Positions 42,487 to 51,630 of a DNA stretch of 64,000 nucleotides are shown here, piece by piece. The notes under the pieces are model-generated. The model ran no database searches, had not been told where the DNA came from, and saw nothing but the letters and a program-made list of their open reading frames with translations. Position 1 is the first letter of the stretch. Each line of letters starts with the position of its first letter. A program made the position numbers and the translations under genes. Origin of the DNA: Gordonia malaquae NBRC 108250 (lineage in GTDB: Bacteria > Actinomycetota > Actinomycetes > Mycobacteriales > Mycobacteriaceae); assembly GCF_000344135.1 (NCBI RefSeq), contig NZ_BAOP01000001.1, positions 1 through 64,000 on the forward strand, given 5' to 3'.

Positions 42487-43328
42487 GCCTGAACTCTACC
42501 CAGCAGGCCCGTGAGCACGGTGACGACGCCGTGCTCGACGTTGGACGGCGCGCGGTGGCGGGCGGCGGCGGCGACCGTCGGGTGCGCGTTGGCCATCGCA
42601 TACGAGCCGGCGGCCTCGTCGAGCATCTCGAGATCGTTCAGGTAGTCGCCGAACACGACGGTCTCGTCTGCGCTCACGCCGAGTTCACGCTGGAGACTGC
42701 GCACACCGACGGCCTTGTTGACGCCCTGCGCCGTGATGTCGATCCAGTGCTCCCCCGACACGACCAGGCTGTGGTGTTCGCCGAGCGGCGCCAGCACGTC
42801 GCGCGCGGTGGCCGCGGCATTCCCGAAGTCGTAGATCGCGATCTTCACGACGCCTTCGGGGTGCGCGGCGAGATCGTCGACGAGAGCGAGCTCCGCGCAG
42901 TACTCGGCAGCGTGCACGGCGAACGCCGGGTCGTCCGACTCGACGATCGCGCCGGCCACTCGACACAGGATCGCGCGGATGCCGCGGCCTCCGGCGTTGG
43001 CCTCACGGATGGTGTGGACGACGCTGGCGACGAAGTCGGGTTCCATCGTCGTCGAGTGCAGGAGTTCACCGCGGTGCATCGTCACGCCGCCGTTCTCGGC
43101 GACGTACGACAGGGTGTGCGGCACTGCATCGAAGAGCCTTGCGAGGCTTTGGTACTGCCGGCCGCTGGCCGGGACGAAGGCGATCCCCCTGGCCGTCATC
43201 TCATCGAGTAGCGGCCAGAATCCGTCGGGGACGTCTCCGTTCTCGTCGAGAAGTGTGCCGTCCATGTCGCACACGACGAGCCGGACTCCATGGGACGAGC
43301 CGCCGCCGTCCGCTGTGCTTCCTTCCAC
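42483..43328 (-). CDS. HAD superfamily (Cof-type) hydrolase
   Basis: 281 aa. HAD-IIB phosphatase. Motif I is VVCDMDGTLLDENG, motif II PASGRQYQSL, motif III the Lys of GVNKAVGVRSLQ, motif IV VVFGDYLNDLEMLDEAG. Cof-type enzymes dephosphorylate sugar phosphates, FMN or PLP. It is followed by the hypothetical gene with a 4-nt overlap. Confidence 0.92.
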   Translation of the reverse strand: MEGSTADGGGSSHGVRLVVCDMDGTLLDENGDVPDGFWPLLDEMTARGIAFVPASGRQYQSLARLFDAVPHTLSYVAENGGVTMHRGELLHSTTMEPDFVASVVHTIREANAGGRGIRAILCRVAGAIVESDDPAFAVHAAEYCAELALVDDLAAHPEGVVKIAIYDFGNAAATARDVLAPLGEHHSLVVSGEHWIDITAQGVNKAVGVRSLQRELGVSADETVVFGDYLNDLEMLDEAAGSYAMANAHPTVAAAARHRAPSNVEHGVVTVLTGLLGRVQA

Positions 43329-43337
43329 GTCTCGATC

Positions 43338-44054
43338 CTATCGACGCCGCGGCGCGGACCATCGAGTGATCGGTGCGCCGCCGACGAGGTGCTCGTCGAC
43401 GAGTTCATCCACTCGATCGGACGTGAGCCCGGCGTACCACGTGTCGTCGGGGTACACGACCGCGACAGGGGCCTGGTTGCACGGGAACATGCACCCGGTC
43501 AGCGTCACGAGGACGTCGTCGTCACCGAGCCCCCTCGCGTCGAGCGCCTCGGCGATCGCGTGCTGGGTCTCTCCGCTTCCCTGCGCCGAACACCTCGGAC
43601 CTCGACAGAGCAGCACGTGCCGGTTGAACGCCGGAACCTCCTGCCACGCCGGTGAGGTCAAGGGCGCCGTGGTGGCACGAGCGGGCGTCCCGCCGTGATC
43701 GATCGCCTCGACTAGAAGCTCTGCGTAGCCGGAGCCCTCCGACAGCGGTCGACCGATGCGCACGTCCGGTGGGTCGGTTCTCGTCCGAAGCCAATGCCCG
43801 ATCACCCGCCGGAACCACGCGTCGGTCTTGCGGTCGATCACGGTCTGTCCGCTGACGACGAGCACTGTGGCCGCACCCGCGGCGGCCGCGTCGTCGAGAG
43901 CGTCGACGACAGTGGACTGCCCTCCGAGGACCGCGGTGCGAACAGTGATTCCGGGGAATCGGCGTCGGGCGTGCACCAGCGCGGCGGCCACCTCGTCGGC
44001 CGGATCGCCGCCCCGGTCGGTGGGTGCAGTGACGACGACCCAGTCCGCCGTCAC
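43338..44054 (-). CDS. CbiX-like chelatase domain with C-terminal (2Fe-2S) ferredoxin domain
   Basis: 238 aa. The N-terminal half resembles a CbiX/sirohydrochlorin chelatase-type fold (VVVTAPTDRGG, TVLVVSGQTV). The C-terminal part is a thioredoxin-like (2Fe-2S) ferredoxin with VLLCRGPRCSAQGS, then TGCMFPCNQAPVAVVYPDDTWY, which holds four conserved Cys. It is last in the B12 operon; GTG 44054 overlaps the ATPase stop (GTGA). Its location suggests a role in corrin or cobalt handling, perhaps reductive release of cobalt or axial ligand; this is inference. Confidence 0.82.
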   Translation of the reverse strand: MTADWVVVTAPTDRGGDPADEVAAALVHARRRFPGITVRTAVLGGQSTVVDALDDAAAAGAATVLVVSGQTVIDRKTDAWFRRVIGHWLRTRTDPPDVRIGRPLSEGSGYAELLVEAIDHGGTPARATTAPLTSPAWQEVPAFNRHVLLCRGPRCSAQGSGETQHAIAEALDARGLGDDDVLVTLTGCMFPCNQAPVAVVYPDDTWYAGLTSDRVDELVDEHLVGGAPITRWSAPRRR

Positions 44055-44842
44055 CGTTTCGGCCCGTCGACGGTGCCGCAGGTGACGATGAGCGGTCTCC
44101 CGCTGCGCGGGTGTGCGACGACCTCGGCGTCGAGGCCGTACACGTCGGCGAGGAGTTCACTCGTCAGGACCTCGTGCGGCGGGCCCTCGGCGACCAGCGC
44201 ACCATGGTCGAGGATCACGAGTCGGTCGCAGAACTCCGCCGCGAGCGACAGATCATGAAGGGCGACGAGCGCGGTGCGCCCACTCTGTCGGACTCGGGCG
44301 AGCAGGTCGTACGCGGCCGCCGGGTCGAGGTGGTTGGTCGGTTCGTCGAGTACAATCACCTCGGGACGTTGAGCGAGCGCCCGCGCGACCTGAGTCCGTT
44401 GCCGTTCTCCTCCGGAGAGCGTCTGCCAGGTGCGAGAACGCAGGTGGCCGATGCGCATCGCGGCGAGGTGATCGTCGACGTCGGCGACGCTCGAGGGCAC
44501 CGCCCAGCCTGTCCGGTGCGGGATGGCGCCCAGCCCGACGACCTGTTCCACGGTGAGGTCGAGTTCGGTCGCCACATGCTGCTCGACCACGGCGACTCGT
44601 CGTGCGTACTCCCGGCGACCGAACTCCTCCACCGGCTGCCCGTCGATGCAGACCGTCCCCGACGACGGCCTGCGCCATCGGGCGACCAGCGAGAGCAGTG
44701 TGGTCTTGCCCGACCCGTTCGGCCCGATCAGACCGGTCACCGCCCCGGAGGGTGCAGTGCACGAGACCCCGTCGAGGAGAACCTTCGACTTCACATGGAC
44801 ACTCGCATCGATCACGCGGATCACCGGAGGCTGCTCGTTCAC
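44051..44842 (-). CDS. Cobalamin ABC transporter ATP-binding protein (BtuD/FecE-like)
   Basis: 263 aa. Walker A GPNGSGKTT, signature LSGGERQRTQVARALA, Walker B VIVLDEPTNHLDP, H-loop ALHDLSLAAEFCD. FecE/BtuD type. GTG 44842 overlaps the permease stop (GTGA). It powers uptake by the neighbouring BtuC-like permease and lipid-anchored binding protein. Substrate assignment comes from the upstream riboswitch. Confidence 0.93.
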   Translation of the reverse strand: MNEQPPVIRVIDASVHVKSKVLLDGVSCTAPSGAVTGLIGPNGSGKTTLLSLVARWRRPSSGTVCIDGQPVEEFGRREYARRVAVVEQHVATELDLTVEQVVGLGAIPHRTGWAVPSSVADVDDHLAAMRIGHLRSRTWQTLSGGERQRTQVARALAQRPEVIVLDEPTNHLDPAAAYDLLARVRQSGRTALVALHDLSLAAEFCDRLVILDHGALVAEGPPHEVLTSELLADVYGLDAEVVAHPRSGRPLIVTCGTVDGPKR

Positions 44843-45840
44843 GCGGCACCTCCTCTGCGCCGGAGCAGCCACACGAATGCAGGCACGCCGATCACGGCGG
44901 TGACCAGACCCACCGGGATCTCCTGGTGCGCTACGACGGTTCTGGCCAGTACGTCCGCCCAGACGAGCAGGAGCGCCCCGACCAGCAGCACCACGGGCAG
45001 CAACCGCACGTGCAGAGGCCCGACGATCATCCGCGCCGCGTGCGGCACCACCAAACCGACGAATCCGATGATCCCGCTGTGCGCCACCATCACCGCGGTG
45101 CAGACCGACACGATCGAGTACAGCAGCCACCTGGTGGCGGTGACGTTGACACCGAGCGACGTGGCACTGCGCTCACCGAATGCGAACGCGTCGAGGGTTC
45201 TCGACACCAGCACGATCACCGCGGCGGCGACCAGGACCACGATCAGGAGCAGCGGCATCGTCGACCAGCGTGCACCGGCCAGCGATCCGAGTGTCCAGCG
45301 CATGACCCGATCCGCGGCTCCAGTGTCGGCCCGCAGAATCATGATCGCGCTGAGGGCCGCGCCGGCTTGGGCGACGGCGACACCCGCCAGGATCAACCGG
45401 CCCGGCAGCAACGCGCCGGTCCGAGTGGTCGCGATCGCGAACACGGTGAGCAACGCCAGCATCGCTCCGGCGAATGCCGCGACCGACACCGCCGGACCGC
45501 CTGCCAGCCCGGCGACAGTGGTTCCGAGCGTGAGGACGGCCGTGGCGCCCACAGACGCCCCAGACGCGAGTCCGAGAATGTACGGATCGGCGAGGACGTT
45601 GCCCGTCAACGACTGCAGGACGGCCCCGCACAATGCCAGCCCGGCCCCCACCACCGCGCCCTCGACCACGCGGGGCAGACGCAGGTCCACCACGATGTAG
45701 GCGGTGTTCGCATCAACACCCGACCCGATCCCGAACTGGCCCGCGACGGCGCGGTACACCTCGCCGAGTCCGATGTCGGCCGAACCCGCGAACACCCCGA
45801 CGCCCATGCTCACCACGAGCAGAACTGTCAGACCGACCAT
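44839..45840 (-). CDS. Cobalamin/iron-type ABC permease (BtuC/FecCD)
   Basis: About 333 aa from ATG 45840, with about ten membrane segments. FecCD motifs: LRLPRVVEGAVVGAGLALCGAVLQ (shown in part), NVLADPYILGLASGASVGA, GIIGFVGLVVPHAARM and PVGLVTAVIGVPAFVWLL. The ATG is only a few residues before the first membrane helix. A CTG at 45879 overlaps the upstream TGA as CTGA, would add the basic MTVTRSASAYAGW leader and would match the GTGA overlaps in the rest of the operon. The true start may therefore be CTG. Confidence 0.92.
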   Translation of the reverse strand: MVGLTVLLVVSMGVGVFAGSADIGLGEVYRAVAGQFGIGSGVDANTAYIVVDLRLPRVVEGAVVGAGLALCGAVLQSLTGNVLADPYILGLASGASVGATAVLTLGTTVAGLAGGPAVSVAAFAGAMLALLTVFAIATTRTGALLPGRLILAGVAVAQAGAALSAIMILRADTGAADRVMRWTLGSLAGARWSTMPLLLIVVLVAAAVIVLVSRTLDAFAFGERSATSLGVNVTATRWLLYSIVSVCTAVMVAHSGIIGFVGLVVPHAARMIVGPLHVRLLPVVLLVGALLLVWADVLARTVVAHQEIPVGLVTAVIGVPAFVWLLRRRGGAA

Positions 45841-45875
45841 CCAGCCTGCGTAGGCCGAAGCCGATCTCGTGACGG

Positions 45876-46859
45876 TCAGCGCTTCGCCAACTGTTCGGAC
45901 ACGGTCACCGCCCCGTCGATGAGGCGGGGTCCCGGTGTGCTCGTCGAGAACGGCAGCACGACGAACGACCCGGCCTTGACCGCCTTCAGATTCTTCAACA
46001 CCGGATCGTTCTCCAGGTAGGTCCGCTTCGCCTGTGCCGTGTCCCACGAGGCGTCGGCCAGCACGATCACGTCCGGATCCGCCCGAACGACGCTCTCCCA
46101 ATCCCCGTCGGCCCAGTTGCCGTCGATGCCAGCGAACACGTTTCGGGCGCCGACCGCGTCGATGATCAACTGCGGGCCGCCCTTCCCACCGCCGACGTAG
46201 GGCGTGGTGGTTCCACTGTCGTACCAGAAGATCGACTTGCCACGCCCGGCCGCTGACGCCTCGACGGCCGCGAGTTCGTCACGCATCCGCTCGTTGACCG
46301 CGTCTGCCTCATCCGTGCGGCCGAACAGCACACCGTTGTCGGAGGTCTCGCCGGCGATCGCATCCCACGACGACTCGGCACGCTTGGTCTTGTCGTTGCA
46401 CGCGAACGGCGACACGTAGGTGGCGATGCCCAGAGCGTCCAGCTCGTCCTGGCTGCCGAGAGCCTTCTCGTCGAACGCCGTGCCGTACGACGCGAGGAGC
46501 AGATCGGGCTTGCGCGTGATCACGGTCTCGCGGTCCGGGAACTCCTTCGCGAGCACTGGAATCTTGTTGTAGGCCTGCTCCCACTGCGGCGCGATCGTGT
46601 CGTCGAGATATGCGGTGCCTATCAGCTGTTCACCTGCACCGATCGACAGGGCGGTCTCGGTCGCTCCTTGGTTCAACGTGATCGCGGCCTTCGCCGGGGC
46701 GCTCAACGACACTGTCCGGCCGCAGTTCTGCACGGTGATCGCGCCCGACGTCGTCTCGTCACCGCCGTTCGTGCTTGTGCAGCCGGCCAACAACAACGAC
46801 ATCGCGGCGATCGAGGCGCCGACTGTGAAACGGGTACGCAAAGTACGCCCGCCTTCCAT
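45876..46859 (-). CDS. Cobalamin ABC transporter substrate-binding lipoprotein (BtuF-like)
   Basis: 327 aa. Lipobox LLLAGC at about residue 27. Type III periplasmic-binding fold: AITLNQGATETALSIGAGEQLIG (in part), KPDLLLASYGTAF, TYLENDPVLKNLKAVK. First gene of the operon behind a cobalamin riboswitch, so it probably binds B12 or a corrinoid outside the cell. ATG 46859, or TTG 46841 with GGAAGG upstream. Operon order: binding protein, permease, ATPase, CbiX-ferredoxin. Confidence 0.92.
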   Translation of the reverse strand: MEGGRTLRTRFTVGASIAAMSLLLAGCTSTNGGDETTSGAITVQNCGRTVSLSAPAKAAITLNQGATETALSIGAGEQLIGTAYLDDTIAPQWEQAYNKIPVLAKEFPDRETVITRKPDLLLASYGTAFDEKALGSQDELDALGIATYVSPFACNDKTKRAESSWDAIAGETSDNGVLFGRTDEADAVNERMRDELAAVEASAAGRGKSIFWYDSGTTTPYVGGGKGGPQLIIDAVGARNVFAGIDGNWADGDWESVVRADPDVIVLADASWDTAQAKRTYLENDPVLKNLKAVKAGSFVVLPFSTSTPGPRLIDGAVTVSEQLAKR

Positions 46860-46884
46860 TACTCGTGGAAAACCTATTCGGGGG

Positions 46885-47048
46885 GTCGGTCACGGCCGGT
46901 CTCCTGGCTCAACAGGGTCTACCGGCGGAACGACCTTCCCGGGCGCTGCCCAGTGGCTGAAGACGTTGACTTCTCGGTCCCGCCGGACCTGCTCACAGTG
47001 GCGAGTACCGCGCCGGTTTCTCACCGGACTTCCCGAACACCGTGACGT
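46885..47048 (-). promoter_or_regulatory. Cobalamin (AdoCbl) riboswitch
   Basis: Read on the minus strand: the 5' part has GGTGAGAAACCGGCGCGG then CGCCACTGTGA, a J-region CACTGGGCAGCGCCCGGGAAG, and the B12 box AGCCAGGAGACCGGCCGT near 46895-46912. These are the core elements of the RF00174-type class. It lies about 25-190 nt upstream of btuF-like ATG 46859 and should switch off the uptake operon when B12 is plentiful. Confidence 0.93.
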
Positions 47049-47119
47049 CGGAGTGATCGTACCCGAGTTACACCGTTCGACGGCTTGCAGCGGTCTGCGC
47101 AACCGGGTTGGATGTTCGG

Positions 47120-48253
47120 GTGCGATCGGGACGAATCGGCTTCTGTGCCGTGATGATGACGGCCGTCTTGGCCGTCGGCGGAAGCGCCGCTCCGCTGATG
47201 TTGGAGTCGGTCGACAGCGCGGCGTTCGCAGCCGAGACATCCCCGGTCCCGACCGAGCACAACGTTCCGAGCACCAGGACCATCACGATCAGCTGGGTCG
47301 GTGACAACATCCTCGGCACCGACAAAGACTTCGGCGGCGGCACGCTTCCGGAACTGTGGGCCCGCGCAGGCAAGTCCCCGGATTACTTCTTCCAGAACGT
47401 GAAACGGTACTTCACCGCAGACGATCTGACCGTGGCGAACTTCGAGGTGGCCCTCACCGGCGAGCGTCGCGAGCGGTACAAGGGCGACGGTGAGACCTAC
47501 CACTTCTACGGCGACCCCGCGGTCGCCGAATCGCTGCCCGCCGCCGGGATCGACGTCGTCACATTGGCCAACAATCACACCTTCGACTACGGCCAGGCGG
47601 GCTTCGACGACACCACTCGCGCGTTGGACGCCGTCGGCGTCGATTACATCGGAACCGGCCACGAGTCGGAGGGCTCGACGTACGACTTCCGCGTGATCCG
47701 CGATGTGAAGGGTGTCCGGGTCGGACTCGTCGGCTATCAAGCCTGGGCCGACACCGTGCCATTCCGTGCCAAAGTCCGCACCGACTTCTCAACCCTCCGG
47801 GCGGAGGGTGCACAGGTGGTGATCCCGTTCTTTCATTGGGGAATCGAGGCGGAGAATCGGCCGTACGAAGTGCAGACCTCACTCGCAGAGTTCGCGATCG
47901 ATCAGGGCGCCGACGCCGTCATCGGCACACATCCGCACGTGCTCCAGTCGATGTCGACGTACAAGGGCAAGTTGATCGCCTACTCGCTCGGCAACTTCTC
48001 ATTCGGCGGCAACACCAACCCGTCCGACAAGCGCACCATGATCCTGCAGACTCGCCTCACCGTCACCGGCGAGCGAGTTTCGGGATCGGAGTACCGGGTG
48101 ATCCCGACCCGCCTGTCGCGCGACGCCGGATTCAACGACTACGTGCCGACGCCGTACCGCGGCGCCGAGAAGGCCGAGACGCTGGAGTTCATCAACGAGA
48201 TCTCGCCCGACCTGCGCGGTCGGATCGGCACCAGATTCCGCCCCGTGAGCTGA
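47120..48253 (+). CDS. CapA-family poly-gamma-glutamate / metallophosphatase-like protein
   Basis: About 377 aa, exported: signal-like segment (FCAVMMTAVLAVGGSAA). The PGA_cap domain has SWVGDNILGTDKDFG, LTVANFEVALTG, VVTLANNHTFDYGQAG, and GTHPHVLQSMSTYKGKLIAYSLGNFSFGG (in part). It resembles CapA, a calcineurin-like enzyme used in polyglutamate capsule synthesis in Bacillus and present in many bacteria without capsule. Starts: GTG 47120 or TTG 47108. It is divergent from the riboswitch-controlled operon. Confidence 0.9.
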   Translation: MRSGRIGFCAVMMTAVLAVGGSAAPLMLESVDSAAFAAETSPVPTEHNVPSTRTITISWVGDNILGTDKDFGGGTLPELWARAGKSPDYFFQNVKRYFTADDLTVANFEVALTGERRERYKGDGETYHFYGDPAVAESLPAAGIDVVTLANNHTFDYGQAGFDDTTRALDAVGVDYIGTGHESEGSTYDFRVIRDVKGVRVGLVGYQAWADTVPFRAKVRTDFSTLRAEGAQVVIPFFHWGIEAENRPYEVQTSLAEFAIDQGADAVIGTHPHVLQSMSTYKGKLIAYSLGNFSFGGNTNPSDKRTMILQTRLTVTGERVSGSEYRVIPTRLSRDAGFNDYVPTPYRGAEKAETLEFINEISPDLRGRIGTRFRPVS

Positions 48254-48278
48254 ACCGTCCAGTGCGCGGGGCTCGCCA

Positions 48279-48833
48279 TCAGGCGATGTCGGCACACACC
48301 CCGGTGGTCTGTCCGGCGATCGCATTGCCGCCGCCGGTGGCCCGATCGACGGCATCGCAGTCCAATGTCCCACGCACGGTGGCACGGGTGAGCGTCGCGG
48401 TCCGCGCCGACGAGATCTCCAGCGAGCCGCGAACCGTCGTCGCCCGCACGGTCACCGTGTTCTCAGACCGGATGGAGAGGGTGCCGCCGACCGTTGACCC
48501 GACAACCGTCACCGGGCCCGACGCGATGATCTTCGCCGAACCCGTCACCGTGACGTTGACGAGCTTGACGACCCGTTGTCCGTCGAAGGCGACGTCGTGG
48601 TCGATGGTTCCACCGGTGAGCACACACGCCTGGTCGCCTTCGGTCCGACCACGGGCTTTGCACAGCTCATCCGCGCGTGTGTTCGGGGTCTCCTGACGAG
48701 CCGTCGGCGCGGCCGTCTCGGTGACGGTCACGGTGTCCGTCTCCTTCACTTGACCTGCGATGTCGTCCCGTCCGCACGCGGCGGTCCCCAGAATCATCGT
48801 CATCAGGGCCACTGCACCGACCAGGCGTCGCAT
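48279..48833 (-). CDS. Putative lipoprotein with parallel beta-helix-like repeats
   Basis: 184 aa. Lipobox LGTAAC (lipidation at Cys20). The C-terminal 100 residues repeat a T-V-x-G/T-x-V-x-G pattern about every 20 residues (VTVTGSAKIIASGPVTVVG, TVGGTLSIRSENTVTVR, TVRGSLEISSARTATLT), suggesting a bactofilin/polymer-forming-like beta-helix. Cys near the start and end of the mature part may pair. Function unknown. It is convergent with capA. Confidence 0.75.
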   Translation of the reverse strand: MRRLVGAVALMTMILGTAACGRDDIAGQVKETDTVTVTETAAPTARQETPNTRADELCKARGRTEGDQACVLTGGTIDHDVAFDGQRVVKLVNVTVTGSAKIIASGPVTVVGSTVGGTLSIRSENTVTVRATTVRGSLEISSARTATLTRATVRGTLDCDAVDRATGGGNAIAGQTTGVCADIA

Positions 48834-49038
48834 CTCATTCCTCCCGAACGGTCCCCGCGCCGCCCGTCGGCGCGGTCTCGGTCCAGACGTTACCTGTGAC
48901 CGTTCGTGTCGGCGTACCCCTACAGGGCCGGACCGGCGACGAACGTCGTCCGCTGCTCGACAGTCGCTCTCAATACGCTCCCTCTCGAGGGTGATGGCAT
49001 TCCCACCGAATCAGTCCGACAGGCAGGAAGAACCCACC

Positions 49039-50085
49039 ATGCGGAACTCGCGCATAGTCGTCGTCATCATGGCCATCGCCGCCCTTCTGGCAACGATGGT
49101 GGGATGTGCCGCGTCGAACGACGACACGGCGGGCGGTACTCACGTCTTCGCCGAACCGGAAGCCGGCGCGTACCCGGTCACGTTGCAGCACGCATACGGA
49201 TCGACGACGATCGACGCTCAGCCGAAACGAGTTGTTGTCATCGGGTGGTCGGGAGCGGACATCGCCGTCGACCTCGGGACTGTCCCCGTTGCGCAAGGCA
49301 CCGCCGCCAGCAGCGCGGGTGGCTCCTATTATCCGTGGTTCAAGGAGGCTGTTGAGAAGCTCGGCGCACCCCTGCCCGCGGTCGACGAATCACTGGAACG
49401 TGGCGAGGTAGACCTCGAGTACGTGCTGTCTCAGCAACCCGATCTGATCCTGGCGGTCAACTCGGGAATCACTGAGAAGGAGTACAACCGACTGAGCGAG
49501 ATCGCACCCACCGTCGCCTTCCCCGGCGAAGCATGGTCGGCATCGGCGGAGGAGCACGTTGAGATCATCGGCAAGGCCCTCGGTCGTCCCACCAAAGCCG
49601 CAGAGATCCGACGGGACTTGACCGCGACCCTGGCACGAACAGGCGCCGACCATCCCGAACTCGCCGGAAAGACATTCATCAGCGGCTTCGCCCCCGGCGA
49701 CGACGGGCAGTCGATCGTCTTCTCCACCACCGACGCACGCGTGCAGACGCTCGTTGAACTCGGCATGCGCCCGCTTCCGGCGGCCGTCGACCTGCAGCAT
49801 GCGGCAGGCGACCCGAGCAGCTTCAATGTGAGCCTCGAGCAGTTGCTCCCGCTTGCACCAGATCTGTTCCTCACTGTGTCGACCCGCGCGGAGCTCGACG
49901 AGGTGGGGCGGACCCACACCGCGTTCGCGCGATGGGCGCCGATCGCCGACAACCGCGTCGCCCTCCTCGAGGACAAGAACGTGGGCCTCGCGTTCTCCAC
50001 CGCGACACCGCTGGGCCTCCGATGGGGGCTCCCTCAGATCGTGTCCGCACTCTCGGCTGCAGTGAAAAGCCCGGCACGCCCCTGA
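49039..50085 (+). CDS. Iron-siderophore ABC substrate-binding lipoprotein
   Basis: 348 aa. Lipobox TMVGC near residue 23. FepB/FhuD-type binding fold: RVVVIGWSGADIAVDLG, DLEYVLSQQPDLILAVNSGIT, TVAFPGEAWSASAEEHVEIIGKALGR (in part). AGGAAG SD precedes ATG 49039. No permease or ATPase follows; the partner must be encoded elsewhere, or be the B12 system. No IdeR-type box is seen in the 205 nt upstream. Confidence 0.88.
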   Translation: MRNSRIVVVIMAIAALLATMVGCAASNDDTAGGTHVFAEPEAGAYPVTLQHAYGSTTIDAQPKRVVVIGWSGADIAVDLGTVPVAQGTAASSAGGSYYPWFKEAVEKLGAPLPAVDESLERGEVDLEYVLSQQPDLILAVNSGITEKEYNRLSEIAPTVAFPGEAWSASAEEHVEIIGKALGRPTKAAEIRRDLTATLARTGADHPELAGKTFISGFAPGDDGQSIVFSTTDARVQTLVELGMRPLPAAVDLQHAAGDPSSFNVSLEQLLPLAPDLFLTVSTRAELDEVGRTHTAFARWAPIADNRVALLEDKNVGLAFSTATPLGLRWGLPQIVSALSAAVKSPARP

Positions 50086-50220
50086 TCTGCGGTTTCTCGT
50101 GCGAGCAAAAAGCTCAAAACGAGACTTACGAGCACAAGAGTGACTGTGATCGGCATTACTCTCAGACTCGTTCTCGAGCCCGCGTCACTCCCGATGCGGA
50201 ATGGACGAATCGAGACGACG

Positions 50221-51600
50221 ATGCTGGTAGCCCTCGGCCTGGGGATGGTGGCCGTGTTCATGTTCCTCATCATGACCAAACGTGCGACGCCGGTCGTCGC
50301 GCTGATTCTGGTTCCGACCGCATTCGGCCTGTTCGCCGGCGCAGGGCTGGGCATCAGCGACATGATCTTGGACGGGATCAAGGACCTCGCTCCCACAGCC
50401 GCGATGCTCTTCTTCGCGATCATCTTCTTCGGCATCATGATCGACGTCGGCCTGTTCGACCCGATCGTGCGGGCGGTCGTTCGGCTCGTGCGAAACGACC
50501 CTGCTCGGTTGGTCGTCGGAACCGCAGTCCTCGCGGCCGTCGTATCCCTCGACGGCGACGGATCGACGACGTTCATCATCGTCACGTCGGCATTGCTGCC
50601 GTTGTACATGAAACTCGGGGTGAGCCCCGTGGTCCTCACCGTCGTGGCGGGACTGGCGAACGGGACGATGAACATCCTCCCCTGGGGCGGCCCGACAGCT
50701 CGCGCGGCGTCGGCGTTGAAGATCGACGCCGCGGACGTGTTCGTGCCGATGATCCCGGCGTTGGTCGCGGGCATGCTTGTTGTGCTCGCGTTCTCGTACC
50801 ATCTCGGTGTGATGGAGCGACGCCGCGTCGGCCGCCTCGAAATCCGCGAATCGGTGCTCGTCGGCCACGCGGTCAGCGGTTCGTCGACACCTCCGACGGG
50901 AGGCTCCGCAGCGGTCGAGGCCGGTGGACCGTCCGACGGCGGCAGTGCGTTCTCCGGCGTCCTCGACCCGAATCGTCCGACCCTGCGGCCACGCCTGCTC
51001 TGGGTCAACGCCGGCCTCACGGTCGCGCTGCTCGCGGTGCTCGGCGCCGATATCGTCTCGATTCCCGTACTCTTCATGGTCGCGTCCGGCCTGGCTCTGG
51101 TGATCAACTTCCCGCACGTCAAAGATCAGCAGGAAGCCATCACGCGCCATTCCTCGTCGATCGTGTCGGTCGTCGCCATGGTGCTCGCCGCCGCCGTCCT
51201 GACAGGCGTCTTCACCGGCACCGGCATGGTCGACGCCCTCGCACACTGGCTGACCGGAGCCATCCCCGACTGGATGGGCCCACACCTGGCGATCGTCACC
51301 GGCCTGTTGTCGATCCCCATGACTTTCTTGATGAGCAATGACGCGTTCTACTTCGGCGTGCTCCCAGTGCTCTCGGAGACTGCGTCGAAGTACGGCATCG
51401 ACCCGGCAGAGATGGCGCGTGCGTCGATCACCGGCCAGCCTGTTCACATGCAGAGCCCCTTGGTCCCCGCGATTCTGCTGCTGGTCGCTCTCGCCGCTGT
51501 CCCCCTCGCCGATCATCACAAGAAGGTGCTCTGGCGTGCCGTGGTGGTGTCGGTGACCATGCTCGTCGTCGGCGTTGTGGTCGGCGTGATTCCCTTCTGA
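50221..51600 (+). CDS. CitMHS-family citrate-metal transporter
   Basis: About 459 aa, about 11-12 membrane segments. CitMHS features: LVPTAFGLFAGAGLGISDMI, FFGIMIDVGLFDPIVR, VSLDGDGSTTFIIVTSALLP, NILPWGGPTARAASAL, and LLSIPMTFLMSNDAFYFGVLPVL. Carriers import citrate in complex with Mg2+ or Ca2+. The start is probably ATG 50221, next to the first helix; ATG 50140 would add a basic leader. A citrate-type two-component system follows 30 nt later. Confidence 0.93.
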   Translation: MLVALGLGMVAVFMFLIMTKRATPVVALILVPTAFGLFAGAGLGISDMILDGIKDLAPTAAMLFFAIIFFGIMIDVGLFDPIVRAVVRLVRNDPARLVVGTAVLAAVVSLDGDGSTTFIIVTSALLPLYMKLGVSPVVLTVVAGLANGTMNILPWGGPTARAASALKIDAADVFVPMIPALVAGMLVVLAFSYHLGVMERRRVGRLEIRESVLVGHAVSGSSTPPTGGSAAVEAGGPSDGGSAFSGVLDPNRPTLRPRLLWVNAGLTVALLAVLGADIVSIPVLFMVASGLALVINFPHVKDQQEAITRHSSSIVSVVAMVLAAAVLTGVFTGTGMVDALAHWLTGAIPDWMGPHLAIVTGLLSIPMTFLMSNDAFYFGVLPVLSETASKYGIDPAEMARASITGQPVHMQSPLVPAILLLVALAAVPLADHHKKVLWRAVVVSVTMLVVGVVVGVIPF

Positions 51601-51630
51601 CGCCCACGCACACCGCATACCCTGACACTC

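Noticed and set aside
48834-49038. IdeR/DmdR iron box upstream of the siderophore-binding gene
   Set aside because: No TTAGG...CCTAA-type dyad is present in the 205 nt.
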